Shown here piece by piece: positions 23,993 through 34,500 of a DNA stretch of 64,000 nt (the stretch's first letter is position 1; every line of letters starts with the position of its first letter). A model generated the notes under the pieces. That model saw only the letters and a program-made list of their open reading frames with translations, did no database searches and was not told where the DNA came from. The stretch comes from Stigmatella aurantiaca DW4/3-1 (GTDB lineage: Bacteria > Myxococcota > Myxococcia > Myxococcales > Myxococcaceae): NCBI RefSeq assembly GCF_000165485.1, contig NC_014623.1:1-64000 (forward strand), read 5' to 3'. The position numbers and the translations under genes are program-made.

Positions 23993-25561
23993 TCAGTTGC
24001 AGGATTCCAGGAAGCCCAGGTCCGCGGCACCCTCACACACCGAGCCGCCCAGCACCGGCGCCGGGATGGACAACGGCATCGCCACGTTCCGCGCCGGAGA
24101 GCCCGTCACCGTGAAGAAGTCGTTGGTGCGCGGATCCGCCACGAAGAGGGGATCCATCACGTTGCTCGTTGCATCCAGCCCGCTCGACGAGCGCCAGCTC
24201 GCCAGCGTCGTGTCCTTGCCATTCAGGCGGAACAGCGTGGTGTTGCCTGACTGGTAGACCAGGTTCCGATCCGACTTGAGCCCCGTCGTGCCGCTCAGGG
24301 CCACGTCCAGCGCCCGGGGCGTGGCGTACACGACGTTGTTGTAGATCTCCATGGACTCGGCCGGACCGTCCGAGCCGTCTCCCACCTTGATGCCACCCAC
24401 CGGCAGGAACGCCAGCGTGTTGTGGTGCATGCGCACGCGCCGGCTGGTCCCCACGCGCAGGCCGTCCCCGCTGCCGCCGCTGGCGGTGCTGCCGTCGAAC
24501 ACCAGGTTGCGGCGGATGATGACGTCCGTCACCGGCTCGCGCAGGATCATGTTCCCGCCCAGCGACAGGCCTCGCCCGTTGTTCCACAGGCGGTTGCCCT
24601 CCATCAGGATGCGGCGCGCCGAGTAGTGCATGACGATGGCAGCCCCCTGCGGCGCGGTGGACGTCGGGCGGTACCCGTAGAACTTGTTGCCTCGCAGGGT
24701 GACCCGGTCACACGTCTTGATGTCCACCGCGTTCTCACGGTCCTCGTGGAAGCGGTTGTTCTCCAGGGTGATGTCGATGGGCAACGCGGTGCCCGTGGTG
24801 GTGTCCGTGCCCTGGCACTGGAAGGAGTCGCCGCCGTTGCCCCAGGACTCGGTGCCCTGGATGAGGATGCGCGCCGTGTCGGGCAACACCAACATGCCGT
24901 GGCTGTCCTTGCCGCTCCACGTGTAGTCGTGCACCTTGTTGTTCACGAAGCCGATGTCACTCGCCCCCGCGTAGAACACCACGCCCGAGGGGCCCGTGCC
25001 GCCCGACACCTCGGTGTCGCGCACCACCGTGTTGCGCGCCCCCTCGAAGCGCACGCCGTGCGTCTGCGAGCCCGCCGCCTGGATGTTGAAGCCCGACACC
25101 ACCCAGTACCGGCGCTGGAGCCGCAGCATGGCGCCCGACTTGGAGTCACCGCCGCGAATCACTGGCTTCGCCTCACCCGGCGCGCCCATCAGCTGGATGG
25201 GGGCGGTGGCGGTGCCATCCGCGGAGCTGGAGCCAATGGACACGCGTTCCGAGTAGGTGCCCGCGTGGACGTAGGCCGCTTCCCCCGCACGCAGCCGCGT
25301 GGCCGCGTAGTTCAGGGTCCGCCACGGCTGGGTGGCCGTGCCGGCGTTTCCATCGTTGCCGCTGGTCGACACGTGGAAGATGCGCTGGGGCGCGATGCTG
25401 GCGAACGAGAGATCAGGGCGATTCTGCGCCCCAATTCCCTCATCCGACGCCAGCGCCCCTGTACCGGAGAGAGCAAGCGCCAGGCCCATGACCGGCAGCC
25501 AGGGGATAAAGGAACGGGTGCAGCGGAAGGAGGACGAGGAAAGAAATCCGGAATAGGTCAT
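23993..25561 (-). CDS. Secreted right-handed parallel beta-helix protein
   Basis: 522 aa. It has an N-terminal signal peptide (SFIPWLPVMGLALALSGTGALA) and a DUF1565-like cap (FHVSTSGNDGNAGTATQPWRTLNYA). About ten parallel beta-helix coils follow, recognisable by repeated N-N/V-x-V-x-x turns such as ITLENNRF, VTLRGNKFYG, RILMEGNRLW, VIIRRNLVFDG, VRMHHNTLAF and MEIYNNVVYA. Related folds occur in pectate lyases, alginate epimerases and poly-saccharide-binding surface proteins. No specific catalytic residues could be assigned. Cysteines near the C-terminus may form a disulfide. Confidence 0.85.
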   Translation of the reverse strand: MTYSGFLSSSSFRCTRSFIPWLPVMGLALALSGTGALASDEGIGAQNRPDLSFASIAPQRIFHVSTSGNDGNAGTATQPWRTLNYAATRLRAGEAAYVHAGTYSERVSIGSSSADGTATAPIQLMGAPGEAKPVIRGGDSKSGAMLRLQRRYWVVSGFNIQAAGSQTHGVRFEGARNTVVRDTEVSGGTGPSGVVFYAGASDIGFVNNKVHDYTWSGKDSHGMLVLPDTARILIQGTESWGNGGDSFQCQGTDTTTGTALPIDITLENNRFHEDRENAVDIKTCDRVTLRGNKFYGYRPTSTAPQGAAIVMHYSARRILMEGNRLWNNGRGLSLGGNMILREPVTDVIIRRNLVFDGSTASGGSGDGLRVGTSRRVRMHHNTLAFLPVGGIKVGDGSDGPAESMEIYNNVVYATPRALDVALSGTTGLKSDRNLVYQSGNTTLFRLNGKDTTLASWRSSSGLDATSNVMDPLFVADPRTNDFFTVTGSPARNVAMPLSIPAPVLGGSVCEGAADLGFLESCN

Positions 25562-25655
25562 CGATAGTCACGATCCCAACAAATCGATGCCTACTCCACC
25601 CCACCCGCCAGGGCTGGCTCCCGCCTGACAACCCACCAGGCAGCAGAGGGAGGGC

Positions 25656-26861
25656 TCACCCCGTGGGCGGAGGATCTTGCATCCAATAATTTTCCGCCCA
25701 GCTCACGAGGTTGCGCCAAGGCTCGCGCTCCTCGGGCGGCAGCTTCTGTTGCAAGCGATAGCCCTCCAAAGCCTGGCGCCACTGCACTTCCGCCACCTGC
25801 CCCGTCTGCTCGATGAGGGCATCGGGATTGCCCAGCAGGCTCACGACGAAATCGACGGAGTTGAGCGGCGGGCGGAAGCGGAAGAACTGGCGGGGCCCGA
25901 GCAGTTCCGAGGCGTACCGGGCATCGGACTGGGCCCCCCCTTCGATGAAGGCCAGCGCCGCACGGAAGTTGTGCAAGAGCAGCCAGAGCCAGCCGTACTG
26001 CATCTCTCGCATGGGCGGGTGTTTGGAATCCCGGAACAAGGAGTCCAGGAGCATGCGCATGGAGGCATCCATCTCCGCGCACTTCTCGAACCACTTCGGG
26101 GACTGCGGCGTACAGCCCAGCGACAGGATGGAGATCTGCGGGAGATAGCGGGCCTCGGACAGGTCATCCTCGCCCGCGTCATGGCCGTCTTGATAGGCCA
26201 GATACCCGAGCGCATCGGACAGGGCCGTCATCGCGGTGCTGTTGTTGGAGAGCGCTCCGTCCATCATGAGGTCATTCTTGTGCCGCCCCACGGTGTTGCC
26301 GGACCGGTAGATGGGCATGAGCACGGGGAACGCGGAGCTCGCCAGGGCCGCATCGACGAGGGTGGTGACGAAGTCCGCGTCCGGCGGGAACTGGTGGTAG
26401 GTGGCCTTGCGCCAGACCGTCGAGTCGAACGCTTCGATGACCACCATCTTCTCCAGCTCGCACAGCTTCGCCTCTCCGAAGGTCTCCTCGAGGATCTCCC
26501 GGATCGCCTTGCCGTCGTACATGGGCACGAGCCCGGAGATCAGGCGGAGGATGTTGATGGCCTTCACCTTGAACTGACGGGTCATCCGCTCGTTGAACGC
26601 GATGCACCCGTCGATGATGTCGAGACAGCCGGGAGCCTGGACCCCCTGGCGCTGGCGGAGTGACAGGGCATGCGCCAGGTACAGGCTGACGAAGGCCCCC
26701 GTGGACGTGCCAGAGAACATCTGCGCACGCTCCACGAAGCCAGGGAACCGGGCTTCGAGTTGACGGAGGACCCGGAGGGTGATGAGCGCGCTGGGGCCTC
26801 CATCGAATGAGATGATTCTCATCCGTTCCGGCGCACGTTTGTCTTGTTTGGACTCAGGCAT
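25656..26861 (-). CDS. Patatin-like phospholipase linked to the PKS
   Basis: 401 aa from the ATG at 26861, which overlaps the last 8 nt of the PKS gene. A patatin fold is indicated by the oxyanion motif FDGGPSAL, nucleophile elbow GTSTGAF and the Asp of the Ser-Asp dyad in MMDGALSNN. It is cytoplasmic (no signal peptide) and of the FabD/lysophospholipase type. Being translationally coupled to a thioesterase-ended PKS is unusual. It might release, hydrolyse or lipid-transfer the product, or modify membranes of the producer (inference). It is the last gene of the NRPS/PKS operon. Confidence 0.85.
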   Translation of the reverse strand: MPESKQDKRAPERMRIISFDGGPSALITLRVLRQLEARFPGFVERAQMFSGTSTGAFVSLYLAHALSLRQRQGVQAPGCLDIIDGCIAFNERMTRQFKVKAINILRLISGLVPMYDGKAIREILEETFGEAKLCELEKMVVIEAFDSTVWRKATYHQFPPDADFVTTLVDAALASSAFPVLMPIYRSGNTVGRHKNDLMMDGALSNNSTAMTALSDALGYLAYQDGHDAGEDDLSEARYLPQISILSLGCTPQSPKWFEKCAEMDASMRMLLDSLFRDSKHPPMREMQYGWLWLLLHNFRAALAFIEGGAQSDARYASELLGPRQFFRFRPPLNSVDFVVSLLGNPDALIEQTGQVAEVQWRQALEGYRLQQKLPPEEREPWRNLVSWAENYWMQDPPPTG

Positions 26862-29800
26862 GGGACTCTCGAGCAATGGGGTGATGACGCTTCGCCTGCG
26901 GGAACGACTGGGTTTGCGCCAGGCACTCTGCGAGCTTTCTGGCGAATACCTGGACATGCGGTGTCTTCAACAAGGAGAGGTGGTTGCCAGGAACCTCGTG
27001 GACGTCCACCCCGCCCGCCGCCAGCTTGTCCCAGCCCATCAAGGGATCCTTTCGCCCGCGGCTGCCGCGCACCTCGTCGGTCGAGAAGAGCGTCACCCGG
27101 TGGGGATAGGCCTTGGGCTCGTACGCGAACGTCTCCCTCACGTGGATGAGGAACAACTGGAACATGGGAAGGATGGCCGCCTGGCGCAGGGCCAGCACCC
27201 GGGAGTCCGGCGGGACGAAGTTGGCCAGCGCCGAGCGGGCCAGGAACGTCTCCAGCATCCGCGGAGGAACCTTGAAGTTCTTGGGCAGCCCCTTGCCCTG
27301 GCGCTTGCGCGAGGCGTTCACCAGGTAGAGGTAGTCGTGCAGGTGGGGCCAGATGGAGCGGGCCACGCCCGTCGTCAGGAAGCGGGCCATCTCCAGGGGC
27401 TTGGGCCGGTGGCCCGTCAGCGGGGCCGGCTCGTCCACCATGGCCAGCAGGCCGATCGGCTCGCCCGCCGCCGTGAGCTGCTGGGCGATCTCGTAGGCGA
27501 CCAGGCACCCGAACGAGAAGCCTCCGATGAAGTAGGGGCCTCGCGGCTGGATGCTTCGCATCGCCTCGATGTAGTGCCGGGCCATGTCCTCGATGCGCTC
27601 GTCGGGCGGAGACTCCCCATCCAGGCCCATCGCCTGCAAGCCGTAGAAGGGTTGATCCGGTCCAAGCTGGCGCGCCAGCTCGAAGTAGGGGAACGCCACG
27701 CCCGCGGCCGGATGCACGAAGAACAGCGGCGGCTTCGTGCCCGCGGTCTGGATGGGCACCAGCAGGGACGACTCCTCGGACGGGGTGGTTCCCTCCACCG
27801 CGCGGGCCAGCCGCTCCACGGTCAGCCCGCTGAAGGCCGCGCCCGTGGGCAGCTCCTGACCCAGCTCCTGCTCCAGCCGGTCCAGCAGGCGCAAGACGAT
27901 GAGCGAGTCCCCGCCCAGCGCCACGAATTCATCGTGGACGCCGACCGGCTCGACGCCGAGCAGCTCCTCGCAAATGCCGGCGATGCGCTGCTCGAGCCGG
28001 GTCCTCGGGGCCAGGTACTCCACGGCCATGGGGGGCCGGGGGTGCCGCGCGCTGGCGGATGCCTCGGTGGGCACGGGCCGCGGACGGACGGGCAGTGCCT
28101 GGACGGACGCCCGCGCCTCGCGGCGCCGCGCGAGCACCAGCCCATGGTCCACCTGCTCGCGCACGGCCTCGGCCCGGGGAAAAAACTCCAGCGCCTCGAA
28201 GTCCAGGGGCTTCAGCGCCTCTTCCCAGCCGGACAGCGGCAGCAGGGGAGAGTCCTTCCGGAGGCCGTCGTCGAAGTACCACCACCCCTCGGCCAGCCCC
28301 CAGGAGAGCACGTCCCAGCGAGCCAAACGCACCGCCTCCACCAACCCCAGCAACCCGCCGGGGCGCAGCAGCCGCCCGGCGTTCTCGAGGGACTGCCGCA
28401 CATCCCGCGTCGCGTGGATCACGTTGTAGGCGATGACGGCGTCGAACGTGCCCTCCTCGTAGCCTTGCTCCTGGGGAGCGCGCGAGATGTCGAGCACGCC
28501 AAACCGCATCCCCCCGTCCAGCCCCCGCCGCGCCGCCTCCTGCCGCGCATCCTCGACGAACACCCGGCCGAGATCCGTGAAGTGGTACTCGACGCCGAAG
28601 TCCCGCAGCGCGGCCAGCGCGGGCCAGGTCAGCAGGCCCTGACCGCCACCCAGCTCCAGGATGCGGAGCCGGCGGCCCTGCGTGGAGATCGCGAGCCGGC
28701 GGAGCGCCTCCTGCAACAGCTGGAGGTAGATGCGCTCGTGGCTGTGCTCGGCCGTCCGGGCCTTGCACTGCTGGAGGAACTGGGCGCTGCCGCCCGGGTA
28801 GAGCACGCTGATGGCCTCCACCTTGCCCGGCAGCGCCGCGTCGTAGCTGCCCAGGCAATGCGCCACGAAGTCGAACAGCCCCTGGAAGCGGGGATGGGCA
28901 GCCTCCAGGCGCTGGCGCAAAACGGCGGGGGACTCCAGCGCGCCGCCGTCCCGCAAGAAGCGGAGTTCCTCACCCTGAAGTTGAAGGATTCCATCCTCGG
29001 CCAGCCCCGCCAGCATCGCGTCGAAGAGCCGGTGGAACCGGGGCTGGATGCCAAGCCGCTCCCTCAAGGCCCTTCGGCCGTGGACCGCGTCCCGGTGCGT
29101 GGCGATGCCACTGGCCTGGAGGTACGCGCACACATGGCTGGAGCAGAGCGCCCGGAGCCCCTCCGCCAGGCCTGGATGGCTCTCCAGGGACGGGATGCTC
29201 AGCTCCCGGCGAAGGGTCTCCTCCAAGGTGTCCAGTGAGGGGGCCTCCACCGCGCGGCCCAACCAGTGGCGCCTGCGCTCGAAAGGATACGTGGGCAGGG
29301 GCACGCGGTAGCGCCGCTGTCCTTCATGGAGGGCGCTCCATTGAATCGGCACGCCCGCCGCCCAGAGCTGTCCCACGGCGCTCCAGGTGGCCACCAGTGC
29401 GTCCTCTCCTCGCCCCGGCGAGGAGGGAACGCGGAGCACCAGGTGACCCTCTCGCTCCAGGGTCGCCAACGCCTCCGTCAGGGGCACCGGCGGGCGCGGT
29501 GGCTGACGCCAGTGTTCCGGTGGGGGCTCCGTCCTTCCGGTGCCCGTGCCTGGCGACAGAAGCGCCAGGCGCGACGGCTTCGGGTGCAGCCGCAGGACTT
29601 CCTGGGCGAAGGCCGCGTCCCGGGAGCCCCCCGGCACGCCCTGCATCCACCGGCCCCGGGCCACCACGAGCGCGAGCGCCTCTTCCAGCGTGAACACCTC
29701 CGCCAGACAGGCCGCCACGGCCTCACCCGGGCCCTGGCCCAGCACCACCGCCGGCCGCACGCCCAAAGACATCCACCACCGGGCGAGCGCATGGCCCACG

Positions 29801-31599
29801 GTGAAGAGGGCCACCTGCGCCAGGAGGGGATCCGCTTGATTCAGCTCCCCGGAGAACAGCCCGGACAGAGAGAGCCCATGCCGGGACTGGAGCAGCCGCG
29901 TGCACCGCTCCACCTCCTCGCGGAACACCGCCTCCGTGCGAGCCAGGGCCTCCAGTTCCTTCACGTGCTCCAGCCCCTCGTCCGGAAAGACGAAGGCCAC
30001 GCTCCGGTCCGTCTCGGGCACGGCGGGGGTGCTCGCCCCCACGGACGCCTGGAGCGCCTGGAGGGCGGCCCCCGCATCTCGGCACGCCACGGAGAACCGG
30101 TGCGGGAAGGCCCGGCGCCCCACCTGGAGCGTGTAGGCCACGTCCGCGAGCGCCACCTCGGGATGGGCACTCAGGTGCGCGTGAAGCCGCTGCTTCATGG
30201 CGTCGAGCGCGGCGTCCGTGCGCGCCGAGAGCACCAGGAGCTGGCAGGGCTTCGCGGGGGAGCCCGGCTCCCGGGGAGGCGCCTCCTCGAGCACGGCATG
30301 GGCGTTGGTGCCTCCCATGGCGAACGCGCTGACCCCCGCGCGCCGGCGCGTGGCCCCCGCGCGCCACTCGGTGGCGGTGCCCTGGACGGTGAAGGGGCTG
30401 TCTTCCAGGCCGGACTTCGGATCAGGGCCCTGGAAGTGCAGGCTCGGAGGAATGAGCCGGTTCTCCAGCGCCAGGGCCGTCTTGATGAGGCTCGCCACCC
30501 CGGCGGCGGTGTTCAGGTGTCCGAAGTTGCTCTTCACCGATCCGATGGAACAGGAGCCCTTCTCGCGCGGCGCGCGGCGAAATGCCTGCTTCAGCGCGGC
30601 GAGCTCGATGGCGTCTCCCAGGGCCGTGCCCGTCCCGTGCGCCTCGATATAGGAGATGCTCCCGGCGTCCACGCCCGCGAGCGCCTGGGCCATCTGGATG
30701 ACCTCGGCCTGCCCATCGATGCTGGGGGCCGTGTAGCCCACCTTGGAAGCGCCATCGTTGTTCACGGCCGCGCCGAGGATGACCGCGCGGATGGTGTCTC
30801 CATCGGCGAGCGCATCCTCCAGCCGCTTGAGCACCACCAGCCCCACGCCGTCCGCCGGCACGGTGCCCTGGGCCCGCGCGTCGAAGGCGCGGCAGTGTCC
30901 ATCGGGCGAGAGGATGTGGCCGTCCTGCGGCAGGTAGCCCGTGCCCAGCGGGAAGGCGACGGAGACGCCCCCCGCCAGGGCCATGTCACACTGGAAGTCG
31001 AGCAGCGCCTGGCAGGCGAGCTGCACCGCGACCAGCGAGGTGGAGCACGCCGTCTGCACGGTGATGACGGGGCCCCGGAAGTTCAGCTTGTAGGCCACGC
31101 GCGTGGTCAGGTGGTCCTTGTCGTTGCCCAGCACCGAGCCCAGGCTCTCCAGCAGCTCGCGGGTGTCCGACTGAGGCGCCACGTGGTGAAGCAGGTAGCC
31201 CGCGCCCCCCGCTCCCGCGAAGAGGCCAATGGGCCCGGGGAAGCGCCCAGCCTCATATCCCGCGTTCTCCAGCGCCTCCCAGGCGCACTCGAGGAAGAGG
31301 CGCTGTTGAGGGTCGATCAGCTCGGCCTCCCGAGGGCTGTACTGGAAGAACCCGGCATCGAACAGGTCCACGCCCTCCAGCAGTCCCCGGGCGGGCACGT
31401 AGCGCGGGTTGCGCCGCTGGGACTCGCTGACCCCCGCGGCCTGGAGTTGGGCGTCCGTCAGGCGGGTGATGGACTCCACGCCCTCCCGCAGGTTCCGCCA
31501 GAAGGCGTCCACGTCCCGCGCGCCCGGGAAGCGCCCCGCCATGCCGACAATGGCGATTCCCGCCGGAACATTGTCCATCTCCACATCCGCCTTACTCAT
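26854..31599 (-). CDS. Type I polyketide synthase KS-AT(inactive)-MT-ACP-TE
   Basis: 1581 aa. KS (about 12-435) is complete: Cys185 in TACSTS, His321 in EAHGTG and His361 in NFGHLN. The next region (534-770) is a shrunken acyltransferase. FPDEG replaces PGQG, GQGPGE (621-626) replaces GHSLGE so the catalytic Ser is lost, and the segment with the second His is deleted; the usual exit YPFERRRHWL is intact. A methyltransferase (about 860-1160) has the SAM loop LELGGGQG. ACP Ser1232 is in LGGDSL. A type I thioesterase follows (Ser1362 in GGFSFG, His in PGNHLSL). Extender loading must come in trans. Start and NRPS stop overlap by 8 nt. Confidence 0.92.
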   Translation of the reverse strand: MSKADVEMDNVPAGIAIVGMAGRFPGARDVDAFWRNLREGVESITRLTDAQLQAAGVSESQRRNPRYVPARGLLEGVDLFDAGFFQYSPREAELIDPQQRLFLECAWEALENAGYEAGRFPGPIGLFAGAGGAGYLLHHVAPQSDTRELLESLGSVLGNDKDHLTTRVAYKLNFRGPVITVQTACSTSLVAVQLACQALLDFQCDMALAGGVSVAFPLGTGYLPQDGHILSPDGHCRAFDARAQGTVPADGVGLVVLKRLEDALADGDTIRAVILGAAVNNDGASKVGYTAPSIDGQAEVIQMAQALAGVDAGSISYIEAHGTGTALGDAIELAALKQAFRRAPREKGSCSIGSVKSNFGHLNTAAGVASLIKTALALENRLIPPSLHFQGPDPKSGLEDSPFTVQGTATEWRAGATRRRAGVSAFAMGGTNAHAVLEEAPPREPGSPAKPCQLLVLSARTDAALDAMKQRLHAHLSAHPEVALADVAYTLQVGRRAFPHRFSVACRDAGAALQALQASVGASTPAVPETDRSVAFVFPDEGLEHVKELEALARTEAVFREEVERCTRLLQSRHGLSLSGLFSGELNQADPLLAQVALFTVGHALARWWMSLGVRPAVVLGQGPGEAVAACLAEVFTLEEALALVVARGRWMQGVPGGSRDAAFAQEVLRLHPKPSRLALLSPGTGTGRTEPPPEHWRQPPRPPVPLTEALATLEREGHLVLRVPSSPGRGEDALVATWSAVGQLWAAGVPIQWSALHEGQRRYRVPLPTYPFERRRHWLGRAVEAPSLDTLEETLRRELSIPSLESHPGLAEGLRALCSSHVCAYLQASGIATHRDAVHGRRALRERLGIQPRFHRLFDAMLAGLAEDGILQLQGEELRFLRDGGALESPAVLRQRLEAAHPRFQGLFDFVAHCLGSYDAALPGKVEAISVLYPGGSAQFLQQCKARTAEHSHERIYLQLLQEALRRLAISTQGRRLRILELGGGQGLLTWPALAALRDFGVEYHFTDLGRVFVEDARQEAARRGLDGGMRFGVLDISRAPQEQGYEEGTFDAVIAYNVIHATRDVRQSLENAGRLLRPGGLLGLVEAVRLARWDVLSWGLAEGWWYFDDGLRKDSPLLPLSGWEEALKPLDFEALEFFPRAEAVREQVDHGLVLARRREARASVQALPVRPRPVPTEASASARHPRPPMAVEYLAPRTRLEQRIAGICEELLGVEPVGVHDEFVALGGDSLIVLRLLDRLEQELGQELPTGAAFSGLTVERLARAVEGTTPSEESSLLVPIQTAGTKPPLFFVHPAAGVAFPYFELARQLGPDQPFYGLQAMGLDGESPPDERIEDMARHYIEAMRSIQPRGPYFIGGFSFGCLVAYEIAQQLTAAGEPIGLLAMVDEPAPLTGHRPKPLEMARFLTTGVARSIWPHLHDYLYLVNASRKRQGKGLPKNFKVPPRMLETFLARSALANFVPPDSRVLALRQAAILPMFQLFLIHVRETFAYEPKAYPHRVTLFSTDEVRGSRGRKDPLMGWDKLAAGGVDVHEVPGNHLSLLKTPHVQVFARKLAECLAQTQSFPQAKRHHPIARESHA

Positions 31600-34500
31600 C
31601 CTGTCCGATCCTGCCCTTCACGGAATGGCGCATCCGGTGACGGCCCTGCGCCGAACGTTGCTTGCGAGCCCGCTCTTCGATCTGCTCGCCTCCAGAGGGA
31701 GGAGCCCCCTGCCCGGAGAGATATGCAGCCAGGGTCCTCACCGTGGGATAGCGGAACAGCTCCAGCACGGGCAGGGGCCTTCCGAAATCCTGCGCCAACC
31801 GGCCGCGGACCTGGGACAGCAGCAGCGAGTGCCCTCCCAGCTCGAAGAAGTTGTCGAGCGCCCCCACCTCCTCCACCCCGAGCGCTTCCTTCCAGATGGC
31901 GGCGACCTTCCGCTCCGCCTCGCCCTGGAGCGCCAGCCGCTCCTGCGCCGCCCGGGGCAAGCCGTTCTCCAGCGCCAGCAGCGCGCCGGTGTCCACCGCG
32001 CCCGACGCGGTCCGGGGAATCCGCTCCACCCGCTGGAGGACAGGCGCGGGCGTGCGCAGCCCCAGCCCATCCCGGACCTCGGGCAAAGCCGCTCCGGCGC
32101 CGGTGTCCTGTCCCGGCGAGCCGGTGACGAAGGCCTGCGGCTGGACCGCCCGCGCAAGCACCCCGTCCATGCGCACGCGGATGGGAAGGCTCCGGGCATC
32201 CAAGCCCACCAGCAGGTTCCCGGACGCATGCCCCAGCGCCACCAGGAGCGAGTTCCATCCCCGGCTCAGGGAGAGGGTCTGGTAGCCACGGGCGTTGGCC
32301 AGACGCTCCTCCGTCTCCGACAGGACGAGGCCCGTGACCTCCCACTGGCTCCAGGAGAAGCAGAAGTGGCGCGTGCCTTGCGCCCCTCGCCGCGCCTCGA
32401 CGAAGTGCTCCAGGAAGCGATTGGCGGCGGAGTAGGCGGCCACGGAGAACCCTCCAAAGGACGCGTTCACCGAGGAGAACCCCACGAAGAACGCGCCCGG
32501 CCGCGTGCCGAGGAGCTGCTCCAGGGCCCGCGTTCCTTCCACCTTGGGCCGCAGCACCGAGAGGAAGTGCTCCACCGTCTCCTCGGCCAGGATCCGCTCC
32601 TCGAGGACACCGGCCAAGTGGAGGATGCCGTCCAGCGGCCGGGCCCACCGCGCCTCGGCGCGGGAGACCGCGTCCCCCAAGGCACCGGCGTCGCCGGCAT
32701 CCACCGCCTCGTAGTGCACCGCGCCGCCCTGCTTCGCCGCCAGCGCCACCAGCTCCTTCCAGGCCTCGCGCCGCGCCCCGGCGTGAGGGGCTTCCAGGGG
32801 TGTCCGGCCCAGGAGCAACAGCCGGGCTCGAAACTGTTTGAGCAGGCGGCGGGACAGCTCGACGGCCAGCGAGCCCAGCCCCCCGCTGAGCAGATACACG
32901 CCTCCGGAGACGAACGGCGGGCTCCGCGGGCCCAGCGCCGAGGGGGGAACCTGCTCCAGGCGCGGCACGAGCCGCTGGCCCCGGCGCCACGCCACCTCGC
33001 GCTCGCGGGGCAGGGCCTCCAGCTCGCGCAGGACCCAGGGCACCTCCTCCTCCGGCGCGCCCCGGGGCAGGTCCAGGTGCCGGGCATCGAGCCAGGGCAC
33101 CTCCTGCGGAATCGTCTGGATCAACCCCAGCATCAGCGCCTTGTCCGGCTCCACGTCCTCACCGGGTGAGGTGGACTGCGCGTGGTGGGAGACGACCTGG
33201 AGCCGGAGTGGCGTCGCGTCCTCCCGCTGCCGGGTAAGCGCTTGCGTCAGGAGCAGCAGGCTCAGGACCCCCTCGCGCTGAACCTCCGCCGGCGGCGGGG
33301 CCCCCTGAGCATCGGCGGTCCACAGGTGCAGCACCTGCGCGAGCCGCACCCCTTCCTCCGCCAGGGTGGCCAGCAGCCGGGGGTAGGCCTCCGCATCCGC
33401 CGGCGCCAGACAGAAGGCATCGGGCCCCGTCCTGGCGAACGCCGGCCCCGGCGTCACCGTGATGCACCGCCGGCCCTCCCGGAGGAGCGCCTCGCGCAGG
33501 AGCGGACCGAGCCCCTCGCCCTTCAGGAAGAGAAGACAGGCACCCCCGGGCACGGGCGCTCGCGGCGAGGCCTCCTTGGGCCGCCACACCTTCCGAAAGA
33601 ACCACGCGGGCACGGTGTTGGCATTGCCCTGGTGCAGGTCCAGCGCCCGGAGTGTCTGGGCAAACCGCCCACCCTCCAGGGCCTTCTTGAGCACCCCGCG
33701 CTGGATCTTCCCGCTGGTCGTCCGGGGAAACTCCTCGCGTGGAACGGGAACGATGAAGGTGGGCGCGGCCCCCAGCCTCGCGGTGACGCGGGTGCGCATC
33801 TCCGTGGCGATGCGGGCCCACCCCGCGAGTGCTGTCTCCCGGGGCACGAAGAAGATGGCGAACCCTTCCGTGCCCAGCGCGGAGACATCCACGCTGCAAG
33901 CCCCGACATAGGTCGGCTCCACGCCGCCGATGTCTCGCACCATGTCTTCAATCTCATGGCAATACAGGTGCGAGCCCCGGACGATGATCATCTCCTTCTC
34001 GCGTCCGGTGAGCGTCAGCCGCCCCCGCCACAGGAAGCCAGAGTCCCCGGTGTTGAACCAGCCCTCGCCCACGAAAGCTTCCCGGTTGGCCGCCTCATTG
34101 TGGAGATAGCCCGGCGTCACGACGGCGCCCCGGGCCTGCACCCGCCCAATCACCCCCTCGGGCAGGAGCCGAAGGTTCTCGTCCACGATGCGCAGCTGCA
34201 CCCCCGGGTTGGGGGGACCCACCTCCACGAACGTCACCGTGGACGCATCCTCGGTGTCCTTCAGCACCAGCGGCCCATTCAGAGAGGACTTGGCGGCCCG
34301 GTGAACCCCGCGCTCGGGATGAAAGTCGTTCTGGTAGGTGATGGCAGTGCACAGCTCCGCCATGCCGTACCCCGGTTGCATGACCTGCGTCCGGAGCCCG
34401 AAGGGCGCCAGGACCTGGATGAACTCGCGAATGACGGGGGCCGTCACCTGCTCCCCCGCGTTCATCAGCCGCTTGAGCCTGTCGAGCCGCCAGGCGCGGT

